Assembly (NCBI GenBank): GCA_020152595.1
Contig: JAIGNY010000696.1
Coordinates: 146,001-210,000 of the forward strand
DNA length: 64,000 nucleotides
Source: Chiridota heheva
Lineage: Eukaryota; Echinodermata; Holothuroidea; Apodida; Chiridotidae
Direction: 5' to 3'
The notes beneath the pieces were generated by a model. The model ran no database searches, was not told where the DNA came from, and was given only the letters and a program-made list of their open reading frames with translations. Position numbers and translations under genes: made by a program. Positions within the stretch are counted from its first letter, which is position 1. The number at the start of each line of letters is the position of its first letter. Of this stretch, positions 36,608-48,960 are shown piece by piece.

Positions 36608-37501
36608 CTGTGTTCTCACTTGAGTAGAGCTCGCAATCAGACTCACCCATCAGATCAAACAATTTTTTACTGCTCGCCAGATCTGATCCCAGTCACTTGA
36701 TCTTGATCCTAGTCGAGGGTAGGATCATGATCCGGAGCAGGTGATCAGATCCACCAATAAGATTCTCAAGAAATGTGTGTGAATGCAGATCATAACATGT
36801 GATCAAGCAAGTTATGCAGTATCCTGTTGTATTTTTTTTTTTTTTGCTTGAACAGTTATCATGCTGTTTTTTTTTTGTGTTTTTTTCCACGGACTTTTTA
36901 ATGACCAATTTTTCAACTTAAGATTCATTCATGCCCTGTAACCTCACTCACTCCCACCTCCTTATTGGCTCCCCCCAGCCCCTCTGCAACAATTGCCACT
37001 GCACCCTCCCAATCCATCACGTTCTCCTTGCTTGCCCCCTGCACAACCTTCCCAGAGCTTTCCTCGCTCCCCACAACTCAATTGCTGAGTTCTTCCAGAA
37101 AAATCCTCCGGATAAAATTATCTCCTTCCTTCATCATGCTTCCCTCTACAACCATATTTAATTCTCTTCTTCCACCCCCTCTCTACTTTATTTTTGTTTC
37201 AACCATGCACCTCCCCTCTCGATCACAGCTTTCTGACCTTTTTTGAATTTCTCTCATTCTCCCCTGTTTCCTTTCCTTCCTATCTCTAGAAAGATCTGAC
37301 CTCTCAGGCACAATTTGGCCCTCGTTGTTGTGGTGCCGTTAAGCCCTCATCCAAAAAAAAAAAAAAAAACCTGTTATCAGATCACCTGCTATGGGTCGGA
37401 TCGTGAGCTTGCACTTGAGATCACATGATACTAATTTACCTACAATCACTGAGCAAGGTAATCATCAGCTAATCATAATCTGAGCATAAGTGAGAACGCA
37501 G
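36608..37501. mobile_element. Inverted-repeat element interrupted by LINE copy C
   Basis: CTGTGTTCTCACTT (36608-36621) and AAGTGAGAACGCAG (37488-37501) are inverted repeats with one mismatch. GATC-rich interior parts lie on both sides of the LINE insertion (GATCAGATCC at about 36744, ATCAGATCACCTGC at about 37377) and are shared with 20641-20830. Without the LINE the element is about 460 bp. No transposase. Confidence 0.6.
36940..37369 (+). mobile_element. 5'-truncated copy (C) of the I/Jockey-type LINE
   Basis: Starts at ACCTCACTCACTCCCACCTC, aligning with 14310 of copy A and 31535 of copy B, and runs to GTGCCGTTAAGCCCTCATCC and a 17-18 A tail. One frame is open for 76 codons: LTHSHLLIGSPQPLCNNCHC, then IHHVLLACPLHNLPRAFLAP, the Cys/His CxxC...H...C motif at the end of this family's ORF2. 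TSD unclear (CCTGT at most). The pure A tail and the open frame suggest this copy is younger than the others. Confidence 0.9.
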
Positions 37502-38226
37502 TCATAGAAGCAAAGAGAAAAGAACAAAGAAATAATTATTTCTTTTATTCCCCCTTTGCTTATGCAGTGTGAATTGTAAAAACACCCCATTAAACTGTTG
37601 CCTGCAGAGTCTATATTTTCATTCAGAAAAACATATTATATTTGCCCAAATTTATCATTTGTGCAACAAAAGAAAGACAAGGTGATGTTGACTTGACAAT
37701 TTTTCAACCAGAGGTTTAAACCTGGTGAGATATGATTTATATATATGGAAATTTAATTTGCCCTCCAGCAACCAGCGTATGTGTTATGAATAACTGATGT
37801 AATATTGTCTTTGAAATTTCATCAGACTTTTTCAAGTGAAGTTTTGTGGATTGTTGGGGCTCTGTGAGGTTTTAAATCATTTGTGGCTGTCTGCAGATCA
37901 AGTAACACATTTGACAATGAAATCCTGAAACAAAGAAGTTATGTGATAAAGAAATGGCTTCCAAATATTAGATTTGTGCATTGTTAATTATGAATTTTGA
38001 TAAATAGAGCTTAGAAAACATGGATATTGAAATCAGTTAAGTACTTCAGATTTTGGACGTCTGATACACTCATTACAGCAAGCTGTTGAACTGTACTTCT
38101 ATGTGTTTGGGGTATGTTAAGATGTACAACTTGGTTCTTTGAAAATTCATGGTAAAGAAATACCAAATATCTACTTCAAATTTTTTATAATTGCTTCACT
38201 ATGTTTTACGAACCCGCACTGGTAAA
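37502..38226. other. No gene seen
   Basis: AT-rich intronic sequence. Confidence 0.35.
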
Positions 38227-40632
38227 GACTTTGCATGTTTTATCAATATCTCCTGGCGATAATACTAGTCAAGACCTTGCATGTTTTAGAAATATCTCCT
38301 GGCGATAATACTAGTCAGAACCTTGCATGTTTTATAAGTTTCTCCTGGCGATAAAACTAGTCAGGACCTTTCATGTTTTATAAGTATCTTCTGACATTAA
38401 CACTAGTCCGAGGACCTTGCATGTTTTATAAGTATCTCCTAACATTAACAATAGTCAGAACCTTACATGTTTTATAAGTATCTTCTGACAATAACACTAG
38501 TCCGAGGACCTTGCATGTTTTATAAGTATCTCCTAACATTAACAATAGTCAGAACCTTACATGTTTTATAAGTATCTTCTGACAATAACACTAGTCCGAG
38601 GACCTTACATGTTTTATAAGTATCTTCTGACAATAACACTAGTCAGAACCTTACATGTTTTATAAGTATCTTCTGACAATAACACTAGTCCCAGGACCTT
38701 GCATGTTTTATAAGTATCTCCTAACATTAACAATAGTCAGAACCTTACATGTTTTATAAGTATCTTCTGACAATAACACTAGTCCGAGGACCTTACATGT
38801 TTTATAAGTATCTCCTAACATTAACAATAGTCAGAACCTTACATGTTTTATAAGTATCTTCTGACAATAACACTAGTCAGGACCTTGCATGTTTTATAAG
38901 TATCTTCTGACAATAACACTAGTTAGGACCTTGCATGTTTTATAAGTATCTCCTGACATTAACACTAGTCAGGACCTTTCATGTTTTATAAGTATCTTCT
39001 GACAACAACACTAGTCAGGACCTTGCATGTTTTATAAGTATCTTCTGACAATAACACTAGTCAGAACCTTACATGTTTTATAAGTATCTTCTGACATTAA
39101 CAATAGTCAGAACCTTACATGTTTTATAAGTATCTCCTAACATTAACAATAGTCAGAACCTTGCATGTTTTATAAGTATCTTCTGACATTAACAATAGTC
39201 AGAACCTTACATGTTTTATAAGTATCTTCTGACATTAACAATAGTCAGAACCTTGCATGTTTTATAAGTATCTCCTAACATTAACAATAGTCAGAACCTT
39301 ACATGTTTTATAAGTATCTTCTGACATTAACAATAGTCAGAACCTTGCATGTTTTATAAGTATCTCCTAACATTAACAATAGTCAGAACCTTACATGTTT
39401 TATAAGTATCTTCTGACATTAACACTAGTCCGAGGACCTTGCATGTTTTATAAATATCTCCTGACAATAACACTAGTCCCAGGACCTTGCATGTTTTATA
39501 AGTATCTCCTAACATTAACAATAGTTAGAACCTTACATGTTTTATAAGTATCTTCTGACAATAACACTAGTCCGAGGACCTTACATGTTTTATAAATATC
39601 TCCTGACAATAACACTAGTCCCAGGACCTTGCATGTTTTATAAGTATCTCCTAACATTAACAATAGTCAGAACCTTACATGTTTTATAAATATCTCCTGA
39701 CAATAACACTAGTCAGGACCTTGCATGTTTTATAAGTATCTTCTGACAATAACACTAGTCAGAACCTTACATGTTTTATAAGTATCTTCTGACAATAACA
39801 CTACTCAGGACCTTGCATGTTTTATAAGTATCTCCTGACAATAACAGTATTCAGAACCTTACGTGTTTTATAAGTATCTTCTGACAATAACACTAGTCAG
39901 GACCTTGCATGTTTTATAAGTATCTCCTGACAATAACAGTAGTCAGAACCTTACATGTTTTATAAGTATCTTCTGACAATAACACTAGTCAGGACCTTAC
40001 ATGTTTTATAAGTTTCTTCTGACAATAACACTAGTCAGAACCTTACATGTTTTATAAGTATCTTCTGACAATAACACTACTCAGGACCTTGCATGTTTTA
40101 TAAGTATCTCCTGACAATAACAGTAGTCAGAACCTTACGTGTTTTATAAGTATCTTCTGACAATAACACTAGTAAGGACCTTGCATGTTTTATAAGTATC
40201 TCCTGACAATAACAATAGTTAGACCTTACATGTTTTATAAGTATTTTCTGACATTAACACTAGTCAGGACCTTACATGTTTTATAGGTATCTCCTAACAT
40301 TAACACTAGTCAGGACCTTACATGTTTTATAGGTATCTCCTAACATTAACACTAGTCAGGACCTTACATGTTTTATAGGTATCTCCTAACATTAACACTA
40401 GTCAGGATCTTACATGTTTTATAAGTATCTCCTGACAGTAACACTAGACACTAGTCAGGACCTTGCATGTTTTATAAGTATTTTCTGACATTAACACTAG
40501 TCTGGACCGTGCATGTTTTGTAAATATTTCCTGACATTGACACAAGTTAGGACCTTTCATGTTTTATAAGTATCTTCTGACAATAACACTAGTCAGGACC
40601 TTGCATGTTTTATAAATATCTCCTGAAAATAA
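38227..40632. repeat. 46-bp minisatellite, about 52 units, 2.4 kb
   Basis: The unit is ACCTTGCATGTTTTATAAGT followed by ATCTCCTGACAATAACACTA and GTCAGG. Alternating subtypes are CTTACATG or CTTGCATG, ATCTTCTGACA or ATCTCCTAACA, ACACTAGTCCGAGG or ACAATAGTCAGA. Repeated subtype orders, for example near 38400-38830 and 39470-39670, indicate multi-unit duplications. Confidence 0.97.
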
Positions 40633-41082
40633 TTTACACTTACTTTAAAAGATCAGTTCAGAGGCTCTGAAAAAAATTAAATATATATAGTGTTCAGTCG
40701 TATCCATATTTGACCAAGGACACAAGAGGTACACAATTATGATGATTACAATAGAACAAACTTTCCAAAAAAAAAAAAAAAATTACTGCAGTGAAAATTT
40801 TTGTTAGGAAATTGATGTTTTTAGGTAGATAGAACATCATAATCTTTGAAGGACAGTCTTTAAATTGTTTTAAAAGCTAATGATGCCTCGTGGTGTCAAT
40901 ACCACTACTTTTAAGTTTCTGATACGTTTTTCACCTATTCTTCTTTATAGGTGTATGAACAGGTGCAATAGGTTTCTGTTCAATCAGGCACTGAATAGAA
41001 CCAGTAAATCCTTAGTTTATTATTTTTTGAATTTTCAAATACCATGTGTAGTTTTCAACTTACAAGTTGACCTTGGACCCCT
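40633..41082. other. No gene seen
   Basis: AT-rich; A tract at 40768-40782. Confidence 0.35.
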
Positions 41083-41320
41083 AAAGCAGGCGCCTGGACC
41101 CATAAAGCAAGCCCCTGGACCCCACTCTAAAGGTACACAGGCATTCAGCAATCAGCATGTTTGCTACAAAAATACTAGCGGGAAATACAGCTACTATCAT
41201 TTTATGTTTGTGGGTAGAAATGTAAGGTATACCTACCCTGAATTTTGTCCAAGATTGTAGGTCAGGCTGTTGTCTGCTCAGAACCTTCAAACTGAATCTG
41301 TTTATTCATGTGTTTACAAT
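41083..41320 (+). repeat. Dispersed repeat copy with about 3 units of a 21-bp motif
   Basis: Three units of CTGGACCCCTAAAGCAAGCC type, then about 200 bp (GGTACACAGGCATTCAGCAA through CTGTTTATTCATGTGTTTA) nearly identical to 44873-45069, where the same motif is expanded to about 19 units. Confidence 0.9.
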
Positions 41321-43661
41321 GAGTAATCAAAGTTTGAACATTTTTTGATATGTTATGTGATGTATGAACAGGAAAACACCTGTATCATCACCTTTATGTG
41401 ATGTATGTTCAAAATGTCTTCTGAGGTTGGTTCCCGGGGGTATGGTAAAGATCAAGTCTCCTTTATTAAAATTATCTTCGCTTTTTACTAGAGAAATGTC
41501 AGAGGGTAAAAAACAATGGATTTATATAACAAAATAAGAGACTTTTGTCACGTTCATTAGATCACAAGAGTAAAGCCAAATTGTGCACATTTGAACAAGT
41601 CTTCAAAAGCTGTAAAATGGCCAATTTGTAAAATGGCCAATTTGTGGCTGGGTTGTAGATTGTTGTGCTTGCTTCATGTTTTTTTAGTAGACTTGAAATC
41701 AATGTAGCTTTTGTTGCCTCTACCTCACCATATACCTATAACACTGCTGATACTTGATGGCAGGTCAGTTCACTTGAATCATTTAATTAATTTTTAATTT
41801 ATATTTTGTTCAAAATATAAAAAAATAGATACTTCTTATGCCTTTAGTGATGCGCCATGCCTATTTTACTTGCATCCTCATAAATCTGATGTTGGAGTCA
41901 CCATATAATTCTACCTGTTTTTGCCCCACGCGTTGGAAAGAATCATTTTTTTGTTCAATCTTGTGTTACGATCGATGCATCATTTTTTAAACTCTTGTCC
42001 TTTCTTACTCTGTCGATCTGTCACTGTCACTGATTTCTGCATTGCATTCATTATAAGGATGATATGTAAAGGTTACTGCTGCGTGCTTCAGGATAAATGT
42101 TACATTTTCCACTTCGGAACCTGTCTTTGCTTTTTAAAAGATTATAAAACCCTCCCGTAAGGTTTAGCTGAAGTGCTGTACAAGGACAGTTATATTAAGT
42201 GTATGACATTTAGGAAATCTCTGAGAAAAATGCTCTCTAGTTGAACTTACAATTAGGAATGTTTTTTGTTTTTTTTGTAACGTTTTTCACATTTTGTACA
42301 ATCAGGCGGGGGAAAGATGTGTTTTGCTATACAAGTGTGAATGTGTTTTGTAAGCAACTTTATCAGTATAATTGGATTGTAATATGGAGATAGAAGCAGG
42401 GAGCACATTCTCTGTCTTGTGTAAGTTAAAGAACCAACATTAACTTGGCAATAAAAGTCAAGGGAAAGTAACAATTCCCACAAAAACCAAATTTAAAGCA
42501 TAGTCAATTTTCAAGTCTAAATAATGCGTAAAAAATATGTAAATTTGTGATGTCATGAGTAGAAATTTCTGAATTATGTAAATCCATGTACCTTATTTTT
42601 TTCCCCATGATGATATGAATAAACCACAGGTGTGTCTGACTTGTCTAAAACTATAATCACCTCTCCCCCCCCCCCACTCAACATATTACCCCCGGGGAAG
42701 AACATCGGTCGAGGGCTGTAATTCCTGTGGGGGTCAATTAGTTCCCACTTTCCGGCAAAATTTTAGAAGAATATGTAAGGTCTTGGAAAACACTGCCCCC
42801 ATTATTTGTCAAAGAATGGTATGGACACATTCCCCCACCCCTCCACACACACACACACACATTTTGTGAAGCAGAATTAAATTAAAACCCTGCATCAGTC
42901 ATCACAAAAACTACAGAATTACATTAACTGATCATAGTCATGACTTCAACTTACTTTGTCATTCCCATTTGTAAATATTCGGAACCCTTCGAACTTTACT
43001 TAGAAACAAAAGAGGTTTATTTTTACTGTTTAAATCGGTTCCTTTCAATACTTAATGATCTTCTGAATATAGACATATGTTGTCACTAGTACCTAAAAAA
43101 AGTGCCCTTTTCTGCATGAAAATATCTTTGTTCCTTTAATGTTGAATAAGTGTTCCTTTTCAACATCACTTTCAAAATTACGCAATCAGAAATTGCTCCT
43201 TAAAAACTGTGCCCCAGAAGTTTACAAATAATCCTCTGCTACACCTGTCATAATCGGGTGCTTTGGCCCATCGACAGTCACAGTCTGTAAGTGAATAAAT
43301 ACCAAATATAAGCAAAAATGTATCAAATGTAGTTTCTTGCACCTCCACCATGTATTTTCTAGCCCCACACACTCAAGAACAAAATCACACATCCTTGTGT
43401 GTCAACGCCTCTTTGAGGATATCATTGTTTTCTTACAGATGTTGGTATTTGCTTTGATTCATCTCATTTGGATGATCACACTATTTTGTATCAAAAGGAT
43501 CAGTGGTCAAACTTCTCTATATTGTATGTATGGACAACAGGATTAGGATTGGAATCTGTTGAAAGGATTAGGTACTGTTTAAAGGATGGATCAGTGACCT
43601 GTGACACCTGTCTGTCTTGTATAAAAGTCACTGTGACGTGACTGACATTATCTGTCTACTA
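41321..43661. other. No gene seen; poly-C at about 42664-42676, (AC)n at about 42844-42861
   Basis: AT-rich intronic sequence with short simple repeats. No exon, RNA gene or recognised transposon. Confidence 0.4.
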
Positions 43662-43800
43662 ACTGTGGTGTAGCGATTATCATACATGTCTACAGACCAC
43701 GAGACCCTGCGTTCAAAGCTGGGTTGGGTAGACACGCCAGTGCACCACAACTGGTTATCAAAGGCCGTGGACATTGACTTGGTTGTTGATGCTTTGTCTG
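43662..43800 (+). mobile_element. tRNA-derived SINE-like element
   Basis: GTGGTGTAGCGATTATCAT (A-box/D-arm-like), then CTGCGTTCAAAGC (B-box-like GGTTCAAAYC), then the body word ACAACTGGTTATCAAAGGC followed by CGTGG, shared with the element at 52950. No TSD identified. Confidence 0.65.
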
Positions 43801-44474
43801 TTTGTACGTCGTACCTGTATTCTCGTCCAGTCGTATTAAGCGTTTTGTGATAGCATCGTTACTATCATAACCAAATACGCAGGCGACGACCCCGTCATTG
43901 TAATTGTGTGTTCACTCGTCGTTTTCGACTGACATTATATAACTTCTTCTGTTCAGGAGATAAAACATTTTTTTTAATTTTTGTGTTTTTGCCTAATTTA
44001 ACAAAAAAGCAAAAATATGCGATGGTCAACATTGAATGGGGTTAAGGTATGGTAGGTCAATGGACTTCAAGGAAATTAGGCAAAGTCCTAAGAATTAAAA
44101 AAAATACCCAATTAAAAATAATAGATTAAGGATTGAAGAAAGGGGCGGTATTTGAAGAATATATTGGTGTTGAATAATAGAAAAGCATGATCATAAAAGC
44201 AGTACAAATATTCCTGAAGTGTTCCAACAAGTCAAACTTGGAAAACCAAGAATGCCCCGTGAAACCATGTTCACGAGAAATCCGTCGATCTTAAACAGAA
44301 ATAGTCACTTAGCAAAAAAAATATATATTCTTTCAGAGAATTCCAGTTTTTTTCTGTGGTTATAAGTGCCGGAACCATTGCATTTTTTCCAGTTCTGTAT
44401 AATATGGAAAATTTAAGGAATTAATGCCCAGGTAAAAAGGATGAATTTGAATGCCTTTTCAGTACTTTAAAATA
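43801..44474. other. No gene seen
   Basis: AT-rich; may include the SINE tail at its left. Confidence 0.3.
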
Positions 44475-44872
44475 CCTCCTGGACCCTCCCTTAAAGCAAG
44501 CCCCTGGACCCTCCCTAAAGCAAGCCCCTGGACCCTCCCTAAAGCAAGCCCCTGGACCCCTAGCAATCCCCTGGACCCCTAAAGCAAGCCCCTGGACCCC
44601 TAAGCAATCCCCTGGACCCCTAAAGCAAGCCCCTGGACCCCTAAAGCAAGCCCCTGGACCCCTAAAGCAGGCCCCTGGACCCCTAAAGCAAGCCCCTTGT
44701 TCCTTAAAGCAAGCCCCTTGTTCCCTAAAGCAAGCCCCTGGACCCCTAAAGCAAGCCCCTGGACCCCTAAAGCAAGCCCCTGGACCCCTAGAGCAAGCCC
44801 CTGACCCCTAAAGCAAGCCCCTGGACCCCTAAAGCAAGCCCCTGGACCCCTAAAGCAAGCCCCTGGACCCCA
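44475..44872. repeat. 21-bp minisatellite, about 19 units
   Basis: AAGCAAGCCCCTGGACCCCT plus A, with variants TTGTTCCCT, ACCCTCCCT and a shortened AAGCAATCC unit. Three-unit relative at 41083. Glycine/leucine-rich open frame on the minus strand is a by-product. Confidence 0.95.
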
Positions 44873-45069
44873 CTCTGAAGGTACACGGGCATTCAGCAAT
44901 CAGCATGTTTGCTACAAAAACACTAGCAGGAAATACAGCTACTATCATTTTATGTTTGTGGGTAGAAATGTATGGTATACCTACCCTGAATTTTGTCCAA
45001 GATTGTAGGTCATACCAGGTTGTTGTCTGCTCAGAACTTCGAAACTGAATCTGTTTATTCATGTGTTTA
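44873..45069 (+). repeat. Second copy of the dispersed repeat flanking the 21-bp motif
   Basis: About 200 bp nearly identical to 41115-41320; differences include ATACCAGG inserted near 45014. Confidence 0.9.
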
Positions 45070-45214
45070 ATCGATATTTAACAACTAGGCCTGCTTCCCT
45101 AGCATCCAGGGAGTATTTCTTAGCGCATCTGAATCAAGAGCTCTTCCCATCGCCTCCTTGAAATTGAACTTTTGATACTGTTTTCAGATAGAGCGAAGAT
45201 CGATGAAGAAAGTG

Positions 45215-45272
45215 ATATATTGCCCAACATACAAGGAGGTTAAGCCTCCTCCCTGTATGTTGGGCAATATAT
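45215..45272. repeat. Long near-perfect hairpin, 25-bp stem
   Basis: ATATATTGCCCAACATACA (45215-45233) and TGTATGTTGGGCAATATAT (45254-45272) are perfect complements. Inside them AGGAGG pairs with CCTCCT (5-nt loop TTAAG, CCC bulge). The loop is shorter than in usual microRNA precursors. Confidence 0.9.
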
Positions 45273-46307
45273 TTGGATTGGCGCTGCAAAACAGAAAGGG
45301 ATTACCTAATTGTAAATGGGTTAATCTTTAGGCAAATTTCAGGGTTGGCACCAGGGTTTGCTTGATAAGGGAGGGGAAAGGGGGCTACCTCAACAAGGGC
45401 AATAAGAATCAAGTATATATGAATTGTATTCAGTATTTTTTGTACAATCTCTATTAGGCTTGCACGGTGTACTGGTTTTGTAACTAAAACCGGTTTCAGG
45501 AAACCATGGTTTCGGTCTGATTCGTATTTTATGAAAAACCGGAAGTATTGAAAATAACAAAATCACTACAAAGAAATTGCCAAAAGATGGTAAAAATCTG
45601 TTTTATTTAAATGAAAAGAAAGTTCATAATTTGTGTCAACATGATTTTTGTAGTATCTTTTGATATATTTGTGAAAATATGTGATATTTATGCAGATTCA
45701 ATTAATAAATATGATTGAGAATGTTTGGAAATAAAAAGTCATTATGTACCTGTAATAACAGGTTCGATGATGCTATGTATTTGCGTCTTCTTTCCTGGCT
45801 AATATTTCCCTGACTACATCAAATTTATTCTCCCTTTATTTGAAGTCATGTAGATCCTCTCCTGAGTCCTTTAGAATACTTGGGAATCCATATTAAATCC
45901 TGACAAATATATCGCAAATCGCAAGCCAAGTATTACCAGACCATTTACGAATTCGCACCCCGGCCAACCACGCCCTACTGTACTGACTGACGCTATGCAT
46001 GTACATAGGGCTAGTACAAGTTATAACACATTATTCAATGTGTATATGGGTACTTGGATACAAATGAAACTGTGAATGACCCTAGATTCAAGTGTTGTGA
46101 TAGTAAGATGATTAATGAAAGGGTTTTCAAGGGTTGTCGTATCATTTCGAAAGTATTTAAAAAAAAAATTGAATTCAGCAGCTTATGCCGGGAAAAACTG
46201 TTGCTATAAATAGCTGTAGCAGTGTTGAGAGGAGCTTGAATTAATTGCGTGATTGTTATGGAATAACAATGTGCTGTAAAATTTAATCAAATTATCCCTG
46301 TGCTATC

Positions 46308-46340
46308 ACCAGCTTGGTTTGTGAATCAAACCAAGCTGGT
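46308..46340. repeat. Perfect 13-bp hairpin with 7-nt loop
   Basis: ACCAGCTTGGTTT, GTGAATC loop, AAACCAAGCTGGT; inside the hAT-like element. Confidence 0.9.
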
Positions 46341-47622
46341 ATGATTCACATTTCACAATGAGATTGCAAATGGAAACAACCATTCATTCCCTCAAAAAGT
46401 TTGTATTCCTTCCCTTCATCTCATTTTCACCTCTGAAAAACAGTCCCGGTTAAAATTGTTCAGATTTTAAAAGAACGAAAGATTTCATGCATTTTGTTTT
46501 TTGTTGAAAAATTTCTTTTGTTTTCCTGTAATTATGTTTATTCATAGTAGAAGCCTACAAGCGATGGAATCTTCCATTCCAATCATGTGTTGTATGTAAT
46601 TGACCAATACCAAGCATTATTCGCTTAGGGGTACAAGCTCAAATGATTTCATTGGTTCGAAGTGGAGCGAGTTTATATAGATAGGTTTTGTTGCGGACCT
46701 GTTGGTATGCATAAATTAATAATATTATCTCTGCATATCATTTCACAAGTAGAAAGTACAAACAGAATGTCCAAATACAGATGTGTTTTGCTGTTTTATA
46801 CGATTCTGAATGACCAAAAATATTGTTTGTCATTGCTAAATGTTTCAAATCAATGTTGAACTTATTTGCAGAGTGCCAAAGAATTGCTTTTGCTTGGGTG
46901 CGTAGCATGTGTTGCAAAAAGATAATGTTTTCATAGCTTCTTATTGTAACAAGGTCTGGTTTGGTTTAAGTACGGAATACAACGTATTTCAGTTTTATTT
47001 TCAATCCTGATCCGTACAGAGATTGCAGGTAATACACTTTTATTTTATTTATTTTTTCATTTTGATGAAGAAAATATGAATTTGGTGTGGAGGTGGGACA
47101 CTACTTTTACTGTAGGCTTTTCTGCCTTTTTACACTTCCGTAATTCACACAGTTTTATGGCGCATTAAAGAAGGCGAATACCATATTAGGCTATAGGGCG
47201 GGAACCTTTGGGCTTAAGTATAATAGAAAATGCCACTGCGATGCACAAACGGGGCCTGTTTAAAGTAAAAGCATAGCAAGAATGATTAATGAACTTGAAA
47301 AATAACAGAGGGATTTATGAGGATTTTTTTGGTTGACTTATTATTATTTTTTCAAATAGGATCCATGGCCTGGCTATGGTTAATGTTTCAAAGAAATGTT
47401 GAGTATCAAGTGGGTGGGATCTCAACTGTAAGATTTTCCCGCTGTAGGTTATATGCAAATCAGCAACAATTGAACTGCATTGTATCATTGATCAAGTGTG
47501 ATGCACTTAGAGGCTTAATTGATCTGTTTTACAAGTCCCCGAGAAATTTCTTTTCTTTTTACATGAAAGAAAATTTTAATCATAACTATGAGATAGAAAT
47601 TGTGAGCAAATAAGGGCATATA

Positions 47623-47942
47623 GATGGCCTGTCGACACAGCCTTTTTCACATCTTTTTTTACGTGACTGCCTTGGGACCTAGACTGACAAAGGGGTAAAT
47701 TCAGCAATATTTGGGGGGCCAATGGGGTATATAAAATCACTTTACATGCAAACAACATTAAAGTTTAGTAATACATTTTATTGATGGCCTGTCGACACAG
47801 CCTTTTTCACATTTTTTTTTACGCGACTGCCTTGGGACCTAGACTGACAAAGGGATAAATTCAGCATTATTTGAGGGGCCAATGGGGTATATAAAATCAC
47901 TTTACATGCAAACAACATTAAAGTTTAGTAATACATTTTATT
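47623..47942. repeat. 160-bp tandem duplication
   Basis: GATGGCCTGTCGACACAGCC starts at 47623 and 47783; the units differ at only a handful of positions (ACGTGACTG/ACGCGACTG, GGGGTAAA/GGGATAAA). Confidence 0.95.
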
Positions 47943-48166
47943 GATCAATGCCTCAGTTTTCATTTTCAAAATTATTTACAGAAAATACTGTGATACAAAC
48001 ATCGTTAGCAGCTATCATATAACAGTGCAGAACACTGTAATGCACTTTGGGTTCAAGGCTTGTTTACATTATAAGTGAAAAACCAGTTTTCCGATTAAAA
48101 CTGGTTTTAGTTTTGGAAACTGGCCAGTTTCAAGTCGGGGCAAAACGATGCAAGCTTATTCTCTAT

Positions 48167-48960
48167 CTGAATATTTCAATTTCTCTGAGAAGGGGTTAAT
48201 ATCTTAATTGACAGGACGACTATTGACTACGTGTGCATGAGTTTATATTTACCTATAATCATACTTTATCACATACAGTATGTTCAAGTCTAAGCAAAAC
48301 AAATGTATTTTATACTCACATCTTGTGTGCATGGGCCGTAATTCTCCTTCACAAAGTCCGCCCTGTCCCTCAAGAATTACGGCCGTGTGTGTGTGATTTG
48401 CATTACTTTTAAAAATACAGTAGAAGTACTTTACTTGCATGTTTAACCCCATGTTTATATGAAATCATTGAACATCCAGACTGTTATGCAAGAAAATTAA
48501 AATTACAAGTGTATTTAAATGCCGTAGCTCTTTTTGTTGACCTAAAAATAGCTTTTGTACATGTTTGCACTAGTATTAATCATGGATTCTCTACGGGTCC
48601 AGACTACGTGGTAATTATCCAAATTGCAGTCAAACGAGGTAAAAACCTGTCATTTCTTGCTCGGTAGAGATGCAATAAGAACCCTTGAAGTGCGATTGCA
48701 ATTTGTCTTTTTCCTATGTTTGGCCTCCTGAGAGGTCACATGGAACACAAAGTTATCATCTTAGCCAAGCGGATCCAATTGCAAGTAATGTATTTATTAT
48801 GAAGAGTATATTTGGTGATGACAGGCTTAGTCATATGTTTGCAGTTGCTTCATTTGAGAACAAAATTTAATTCAGGATAAACGAGAAAATTGATTAAGTT
48901 TTTCGGGGTCAGACAATTTGCAGTCATGATGGCGTGTGTGTGTATGTATGGGCGTATGTG
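48167..48960. other. No gene seen apart from the inverted repeat at 48334
   Basis: AT-rich intron sequence, GT-rich words near 48390 and 48930. Confidence 0.3.
48334..48384. repeat. 12-bp inverted repeat GGCCGTAATTCT
   Basis: GGCCGTAATTCT (48334-48345) and AGAATTACGGCC (48373-48384), 27-nt spacer. It could be a minimal MITE or the ends of a deleted one. Confidence 0.6.

Larger units (their letters stand above)
45455..48158. mobile_element. hAT-like element, 2.7 kb, no transposase seen
   Basis: Left end TAGGCTTGCACGGTGTACTG and right end (as complement) TAAGCTTGCATCGTTTTGCC are terminal inverted repeats of the hAT kind. Inside, both ends have ACTGGTTT, AACTAAAACCGGTTT and GGAAAC-type words. 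The flanks are 8-bp near-duplicates: ATCTCTAT (45447-45454) and TTCTCTAT (48159-48166), 7 of 8 the same. 8-bp TSDs are the hAT rule. The interior is AT-rich with no transposase-like ORF, so it is non-autonomous or eroded. It carries a 160-bp tandem duplication and a 13-bp hairpin. Confidence 0.68.

Noticed and set aside
44600-44899. Gly/Leu repeat protein on the minus strand
   Set aside because: By-product of the 21-bp minisatellite, a multiple of three.
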